Assembly (NCBI RefSeq): GCF_026342435.1
Contig: NZ_JAPEMT010000001.1
Location: 1,296,501-1,360,500, forward strand
Length of the DNA: 64,000 bases
Direction of reading: 5' to 3'
Origin: Streptomyces sp. NBC_00237
GTDB lineage: Bacteria > Actinomycetota > Actinomycetes > Streptomycetales > Streptomycetaceae
Of this stretch, positions 59,967-64,000 are shown one piece after another. Each line of letters starts with the position of its first letter. Position 1 is the stretch's first letter. Made by a program: the position numbers and the translations under genes. The notes beneath the pieces are model-generated. The model was not told where the DNA came from, made no database searches, and saw only the letters and a program-made list of their open reading frames with translations.

Positions 59967-61960
59967 TTCTTACGTCCCCCAAGGGAAGAAATCTGCATGG
60001 TCTGGTCGGGCGCGGCCCAGCTCGGCTTCTGCTGCGGCGCGTGACCGCCGTCGCCGTACTGCCCCTGGTGCTGGCCGGGGAACGCCTGCTGGTCGCCGTA
60101 CTCGGGGGCGGTGCCCGCGGAGCCGGGGCCCTGCTGCGGTCCGGGCTTGCCGTTCTTCTTCTCCGCGCGCATGCCCAGGCGCCAGGCGATGATCGGCGCC
60201 GCCGTGATGAGGAGGGCGAGCGTGGCCCAGGTGACCATCGCCGGGTGCGAGTGCCCGCGCCAGTACGAGACGCCGATGGACCCGCCGAAGATCAGGATGA
60301 AGAACAGGTGGATGCGGAACGTGCCGAACAGCGTGTCCGGGCTGGACGAGTCGCCCTTGGGCGTCACGACGAAGCTGGACTTGCGGCGCAGCGCGGCGTC
60401 GAACAGCGAGCGCGCGTAGATCGGCGCCGACAGTGCGGACATCGCCATACCGGCCAGACCGCCGGAACCCTCGGGCTCGTGCGGCGAGACGTTGTGGCGG
60501 CGGTTCCAGATGTACAGGCCGATCTGGAGCGCGGAGGCGTTGCCGTACAGCATCATCCAGATGACCGGGTCGATCTGGACACCCGAGGCGCCCATGCCCA
60601 GGAACAGCGCACAGGAGAGTGCGGCCAGGATCCAGTTCATGGCGGACATCGGGTAGAAGATGATCATCATCGTGTAGTTGAAGAGCTTGCTCGGGGGCAG
60701 CGTGCCCCAGCCCTTCCAGTACTGCTTGAGGATCGTCTCGTACGTACCGCGCGACCAGCGGAGCTGCTGGGTGAAGAAGTCGGTCCAGGCGGTGGGGCCC
60801 TCGCCGACGGCCAGCACGTCCGGGGTGTAGACCGAGCGCCACTTCTTGCCCGTCGCCGGGTTCTTGGCGCGGTGGATCTCGAAGCCCGTCGCCATGTCCT
60901 CGGTGATCGAGTCGTACAGACCGCCGATCTGCTTCAGCGCCTTGATGCGCACGGCGTTGGACGTGCCCACGAACATGGGGGCGCCGTAGCGGTTGCCCGC
61001 GCGCTGGATCAGGGCGTGGAAGAGGAACTGCTGCGACTCGGCGGCCTTCGTGACGAAGGTGTCGTAGTTGCCGTACACCTGCGGGCCGATGACGAAGCCG
61101 ATGTTCGGGTCGCGGAAGTAGCCGAGCATGCGCTCCAGGTAGTTCGGGAGCGGGATGTGGTCGGTGTCGACCGAGGCGAAGTAGTCGTAGTCGTCACCGT
61201 GCGCGTCCAGCCAGGCGTTGTAGTTGCCGTGCTTGGTCTTCGCGCGGTGCGCGCCCTTCTTCTGGTTCCACTTCGCGATGCCCTTGCGGGAGAAGTGGTG
61301 CACGCCCAGGCGCTCGCAGACGGCCTTGACCTCGGGGTCGTCGCCCTCGTCGAGGAGCCAGATGTGCAGCAGGCCCCGGTGGCGGATCTTGACGGCCGCC
61401 TCCAGGGTCTTGGTGACCATCGACAGCGGTTCCTTGCCGGGCACGAAGGAGGTCATGAAGGCGACCCGGGTGCCGGTCTCGGGGACGACCGGGATCGGGT
61501 CGCGCGCGACGAGCGTGGCGTGCGCGTTGGAGATCACGTTCAGCGTGCGGAAGAGCTCGATGAGGCCGATCGACACGAGCATGACGACGTCGAGCGCGCG
61601 CAGGAGGTCGTCCTGGAGGTTCGGGTCGCGGTCGGTCCAGTGCGAGGGCTGCATCAGCCAGACGAAGAGGCCGAGCGAGAGCAGCGGTGCGGCGCACAGC
61701 AGCAGGGCCGCACGGATGCGGTGCGGCTCCTGGGAGATCAGCGAGCGGTACTGGACCCGGTACGGCTTGCTCGGGTCCGGCTGGGTCAGCGGACCGGCGA
61801 GGCGGCTGTAGTGCTCGTAGTCGTACTTGGGCAGCGCCTTCTGCTGTCGGCGACCCTGTCCGCCCGACGTGGGCTGGGGGGGAACCCGCAGCTGCGTCGT
61901 CTGGGTGGGGTCGTGGGTAGGGTCGTGGTACTGCCCGGCGCCGCTCGGCGTCGACGTCAT
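59963..61960 (-). CDS. cslA: CslA, cellulose-synthase-like GT2 glycosyltransferase
   Basis: 665-aa membrane glycosyltransferase. Disordered N-terminus, two helices (~85-135), then the GT2 catalytic domain: FMTSFVPGKEP, LDEGDDPEV, SVDTDHIPLPNYL (DxD), TEDMATGFEI (base), and QQLRW (acceptor/donor binding). At least four C-terminal helices and a Gln/Gly-rich tail follow. CslA makes a beta-glucan at growing hyphal tips together with GlxA and CslZ. The start codon is at 61960; the neighbouring genes fit the SCO2836 locus. Confidence 0.94.
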   Translation of the reverse strand: MTSTPSGAGQYHDPTHDPTQTTQLRVPPQPTSGGQGRRQQKALPKYDYEHYSRLAGPLTQPDPSKPYRVQYRSLISQEPHRIRAALLLCAAPLLSLGLFVWLMQPSHWTDRDPNLQDDLLRALDVVMLVSIGLIELFRTLNVISNAHATLVARDPIPVVPETGTRVAFMTSFVPGKEPLSMVTKTLEAAVKIRHRGLLHIWLLDEGDDPEVKAVCERLGVHHFSRKGIAKWNQKKGAHRAKTKHGNYNAWLDAHGDDYDYFASVDTDHIPLPNYLERMLGYFRDPNIGFVIGPQVYGNYDTFVTKAAESQQFLFHALIQRAGNRYGAPMFVGTSNAVRIKALKQIGGLYDSITEDMATGFEIHRAKNPATGKKWRSVYTPDVLAVGEGPTAWTDFFTQQLRWSRGTYETILKQYWKGWGTLPPSKLFNYTMMIIFYPMSAMNWILAALSCALFLGMGASGVQIDPVIWMMLYGNASALQIGLYIWNRRHNVSPHEPEGSGGLAGMAMSALSAPIYARSLFDAALRRKSSFVVTPKGDSSSPDTLFGTFRIHLFFILIFGGSIGVSYWRGHSHPAMVTWATLALLITAAPIIAWRLGMRAEKKNGKPGPQQGPGSAGTAPEYGDQQAFPGQHQGQYGDGGHAPQQKPSWAAPDQTMQISSLGGRKK

Positions 61961-62347
61961 GAGTCATCCCCCCGCACGCAAAGCTGGCTGCGTGAGTTCG
62001 TAGGTCTCTTCGCTCGCTGGCGGTCCCCCTCGACCGTCCCCGAACGCATCAATGGCGAGGCCGCCATCACCACAGACACAGGACGGCAACCTTCCGGTTG
62101 CATGATGCCCGCCCTGATGTCGATCAGTGAAAGGGGCCCCCGCCCGGTGGGGCGCTGACGCGCCCCGCATGGCCCGGCCGTCCCCTCGTCGGCCGTCCGA
62201 GCCTCAACTCGTCGAACCGTCCGCCCCATTGGAGCCACTGGCTCCAGGATAGGTTCCCCGACTCTTCATGTGATCGCAAGGGTCGCTGATCGCAGGGTCG
62301 CCGGGACCCGGGGGGAGTCCGGGGAGGGCCCGGACCCGTGGGAATGA
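61961..62347. other. Region upstream of cslA
   Basis: 387 bp holding the cslA promoter, with no supported gene. A small inverted repeat GGAGCC-ACT-GGCTCC is present near 62231-62245. The short ORFs here are antisense shadow. Confidence 0.5.
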
Positions 62348-62382
62348 CCGAGACCCTCCCACCGGTGGTGGGAGGGTCTCGG
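62348..62382 (-). terminator. Terminator of tRNA-Lys
   Basis: CCGAGACCCTCCCACC (62348-62363) pairs perfectly with GGTGGGAGGGTCTCGG (62367-62382) around a 3-nt loop. It lies seven bases beyond the 3' end of the tRNA. Confidence 0.8.
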
Positions 62383-62389
62383 TTGCGCG

Positions 62390-62463
62390 TGCGCCGCCAG
62401 GGACTCGAACCCCGGACCCGCTGATTAAGAGTCAGCTGCTCTAACCAACTGAGCTAGCGGCGC
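62390..62463 (-). tRNA. tRNA-Lys (anticodon CUU)
   Basis: The minus strand folds as GCGCCGC-TAGCTCAGTTGGTTAGAGC with anticodon stem CTGAC..., loop TCTTAA containing CTT, T-loop GGTTCGAGTCC and 3' GCGGCGC-A. The anticodon CTT specifies lysine. CCA is not encoded. Confidence 0.95.
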
Positions 62464-62591
62464 CTGCTGACTCGGAGAACTCTACCGGATGTTCGAGAGT
62501 GGTTTGAACCAGCGAGTGACCGGGATGTCCGTCTTCAAATATTTCGTACCGTCAAGATGCGGTATGTCCGGGCAGTTGGGACACTCGGCGT

Positions 62592-63752
62592 GTGATCCAG
62601 TTCGAGGAGATTCAGCCCGCCGCCGACTGTCCCTGCACCGGCTGTGCGGCCCGCCGCCGGGAGTGCCGGACGCGTTCTCTTTCCGTACGTGACGGGGGTC
62701 ACGCCGCACGCACGGCGTTGGTGCTGGTCACGGCGGCCGGAGTGGTGCTGGGCGGCGGGGGAGCGGCGGGAGCGGCCGAGACGACGCCGGACGGGGAGGG
62801 GTACCACGACCACAGTGCGCACTACGAGCTGGAGAAGAGGGCGGAGAGGAGGGGAGGGGAGGAGGGGGAGAAGGAGAAGGAGAAGGAGAAGGAGAGGGGG
62901 AAGGGAGAGGAGCTGGATGTCCCGGTGCCGCAGGGGCAGGCCGCGCCGCTGCACGGAGGATCTGATTCCGCTTCTCGTTCCCCCGGGGCCGGTGCCCCCG
63001 GCCCCTCCGGTGTCGCTGCCGCGCCGAAGCTGAAGCCCGCCACCCGCTCCGAGATCGTCAAGCGCGCCAAGACCTGGGTCGCGGCCGGGGTCCCGTACAG
63101 CATGGAGAAGTACTGGAGCGACGGGTACCGGCAGGACTGCTCGGGGTACGTCTCGATGGCCTGGGGGCTCAGCGGCAACGAGTGGACGGGCAGCCTCGCC
63201 GACTACGGGGTCAAGGTGGACCGTGACCAGCTCCAGCCCGGCGACATCCTGCTCTTCCACAACACCGACGACCCGCACGACGGCTCCCACGTCACCATCT
63301 TCGGCGGCTGGACGGACTACACCCACGGCCACTACCTCGCGTACGAACAGACCCGTCCCAGGACCCGCCACCAGTCCACCCCGCTCGGCTACTGGAACAA
63401 CGCGGACCGCTATCTGGCCTACCGCTACAAGGGCCTCGTCGGCTCCACGGCCGTGCAGGGCGCGCCCGGCGCCCCCGTGTATCCCGGGGCGAAGCACTTC
63501 CGGGCGGGGCAGTCCAACGCGTACGTGGAGCAGTTGGGGCGGCGGCTGACGGAGCGGGGCTTCGGCAAGCACTACAGGGTCGGTCCCGGCCCCCGCTGGG
63601 GCGAGGCCGACCGGCGCAACGTCGAGGCGTTCCAGCGGGCGCAGGGCTGGCGGGGCGCGGCGGCGGACGGCTACCCGGGGCCGGAGACGTGGCGGCGGCT
63701 GTTCGCCACGGGGGCTGCGGAGGGTGCGACGACGGAGGGTGTGCGGCGATGA
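62592..63752 (+). CDS. Exported peptidoglycan-binding protein with NlpC/P60-like domain
   Basis: 386-aa protein starting with GTG (MIQFEEIQPAADCPCTGC, a Cys-rich cytosolic start). A hydrophobic helix (ALVLVTAAGVVLGGGGAAG) anchors or exports it. A Glu/Lys/Gly-rich linker (encoded by GGAGAAGGAG-type repeats near 62865-62900) precedes an amidase-like domain with the probable catalytic Cys in YRQDCSGYVSMAWGL and His in GSHVTIFGGW. The C-terminus is a PG-binding fold (YVEQLGRRLTERGFGKHYRVGPGPRWGEADRRNVEAFQRAQGW). Coupled to the next gene by ATGA. Confidence 0.82.
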   Translation: MIQFEEIQPAADCPCTGCAARRRECRTRSLSVRDGGHAARTALVLVTAAGVVLGGGGAAGAAETTPDGEGYHDHSAHYELEKRAERRGGEEGEKEKEKEKERGKGEELDVPVPQGQAAPLHGGSDSASRSPGAGAPGPSGVAAAPKLKPATRSEIVKRAKTWVAAGVPYSMEKYWSDGYRQDCSGYVSMAWGLSGNEWTGSLADYGVKVDRDQLQPGDILLFHNTDDPHDGSHVTIFGGWTDYTHGHYLAYEQTRPRTRHQSTPLGYWNNADRYLAYRYKGLVGSTAVQGAPGAPVYPGAKHFRAGQSNAYVEQLGRRLTERGFGKHYRVGPGPRWGEADRRNVEAFQRAQGWRGAAADGYPGPETWRRLFATGAAEGATTEGVRR

Positions 63753-64000
63753 GCGATTCCGTGGGTACGACGGCGAGCGGGACGAGCGGGACGGGCAGGG
63801 CGAGCGGGACGGGCGGGGTGAGTGGGGCGGGCGGGGCCGTGGGGGTCACCGGCCGGAGTCCGGTGATCAGGAACGAGGCGACCACCGAGATCCCCGTGCA
63901 CCTTCTCTTCCGCGACGAGCCGGGGATCGGTGACGAGCCGGGGACCCGCGACGAGTCGAGGATCGGTGACGGGCCGAGGATCGGTGACGGGCCGAGGGAG
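63749..64000 (+). CDS. Unidentified protein, 5' part only
   Basis: The first 84 codons of a gene cut by the right edge. The start ATG overlaps the previous stop by four bases, so it is probably co-transcribed. A Gly/Ser/Thr-rich first ~35 residues lead to SPVIRNEATTEIPVHLLFRDEP, followed by 18-bp-repeat-encoded D/E-rich units (GDGPRI). No domain can be assigned from this part. Confidence 0.6.
   Translation, partial: MSDSVGTTASGTSGTGRASGTGGVSGAGGAVGVTGRSPVIRNEATTEIPVHLLFRDEPGIGDEPGTRDESRIGDGPRIGDGPRE

Overview
This window looks like a piece of a Streptomyces (or very close actinomycete) chromosome. The evidence is very high GC with strong third-position GC bias, frequent GTG and TTG starts, two tRNA genes lacking an encoded CCA, DasR-type operators next to nagE/nagF genes, WhiJ-like XRE/DUF397/ATPase genes, class E and class F sortases, and the cslA-glxA-cslZ tip-glycan locus. 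From memory the gene order also follows the S. coelicolor stretch from the cysM/nagE neighbourhood down to cslA. I could not run a database comparison.

Layout. 1-3.5 kb: 3' end of a CysM-type cysteine synthase, then a GT4 glycosyltransferase, an acyltransferase-3 protein and a membrane-anchored PemK/MazF-like protein on the minus strand. 3.8-10.1 kb: metallo-beta-lactamase hydrolase, N-acetylglucosamine PTS genes (nagE2, nagE1, nagF) with DasR (dre) sites, rph, a lipoprotein, rdgB and tRNA-Leu. 10.2-16.4 kb: MHS-type transporter, bcp peroxiredoxin, DUF3618 and GroES-like proteins, an SMR exporter behind a probable guanidine-III riboswitch, a MITE-like element and a class A PBP. 16.6-25.5 kb: an ABC-2 exporter operon, DUF1707 and DUF445 proteins, an SGNH hydrolase and two related lipoproteins. 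25.5-32.1 kb: an island of visibly lower GC with an XRE/DUF397/ATPase regulatory set and a two-gene candidate defence module (ScoMcrA-like SRA fused to a PD-(D/E)XK nuclease, plus a PLD-helicase-DUF3427 protein). 32.2-40.9 kb: SEC-C protein, class E sortase, DUF3311 plus sodium:solute symporter, DUF6412 plus YidC, FAH hydrolase, Gfo/Idh oxidoreductase and a repeat-bearing surface protein. 40.9-51.9 kb: a GntR/UTRA regulator, then an aminophosphonate-type catabolic and uptake operon (FAD oxidase, phosphonatase-like HAD, ABC ATPase, two permeases, binding protein), followed by two Tat-exported phosphodiesterases and a NagD-like phosphatase. 52-56.5 kb: class F sortase with a probable surface protein, cobalamin-riboswitch-controlled cbtBA and two GAF/ANTAR regulators. 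56.9-64 kb: cslZ, glxA, cslA, tRNA-Lys, a peptidoglycan-binding NlpC/P60-like protein and an unidentified partial gene.

Most interesting points: (1) a shared operator-like motif links the phosphonate operon to the exported phosphodiesterases, suggesting one regulon that releases, imports and degrades phosphonates; (2) the SRA-nuclease plus PLD-helicase-DUF3427 pair is a compact candidate anti-phage module; (3) a mobile-looking 41-bp repeat occurs both in an intergenic MITE-like element and inside the N-terminal coding region of a phosphonate permease; (4) a guanidine-III riboswitch precedes the SMR exporter. Start sites were chosen from ribosome-binding sites and overlaps; none has experimental support here.
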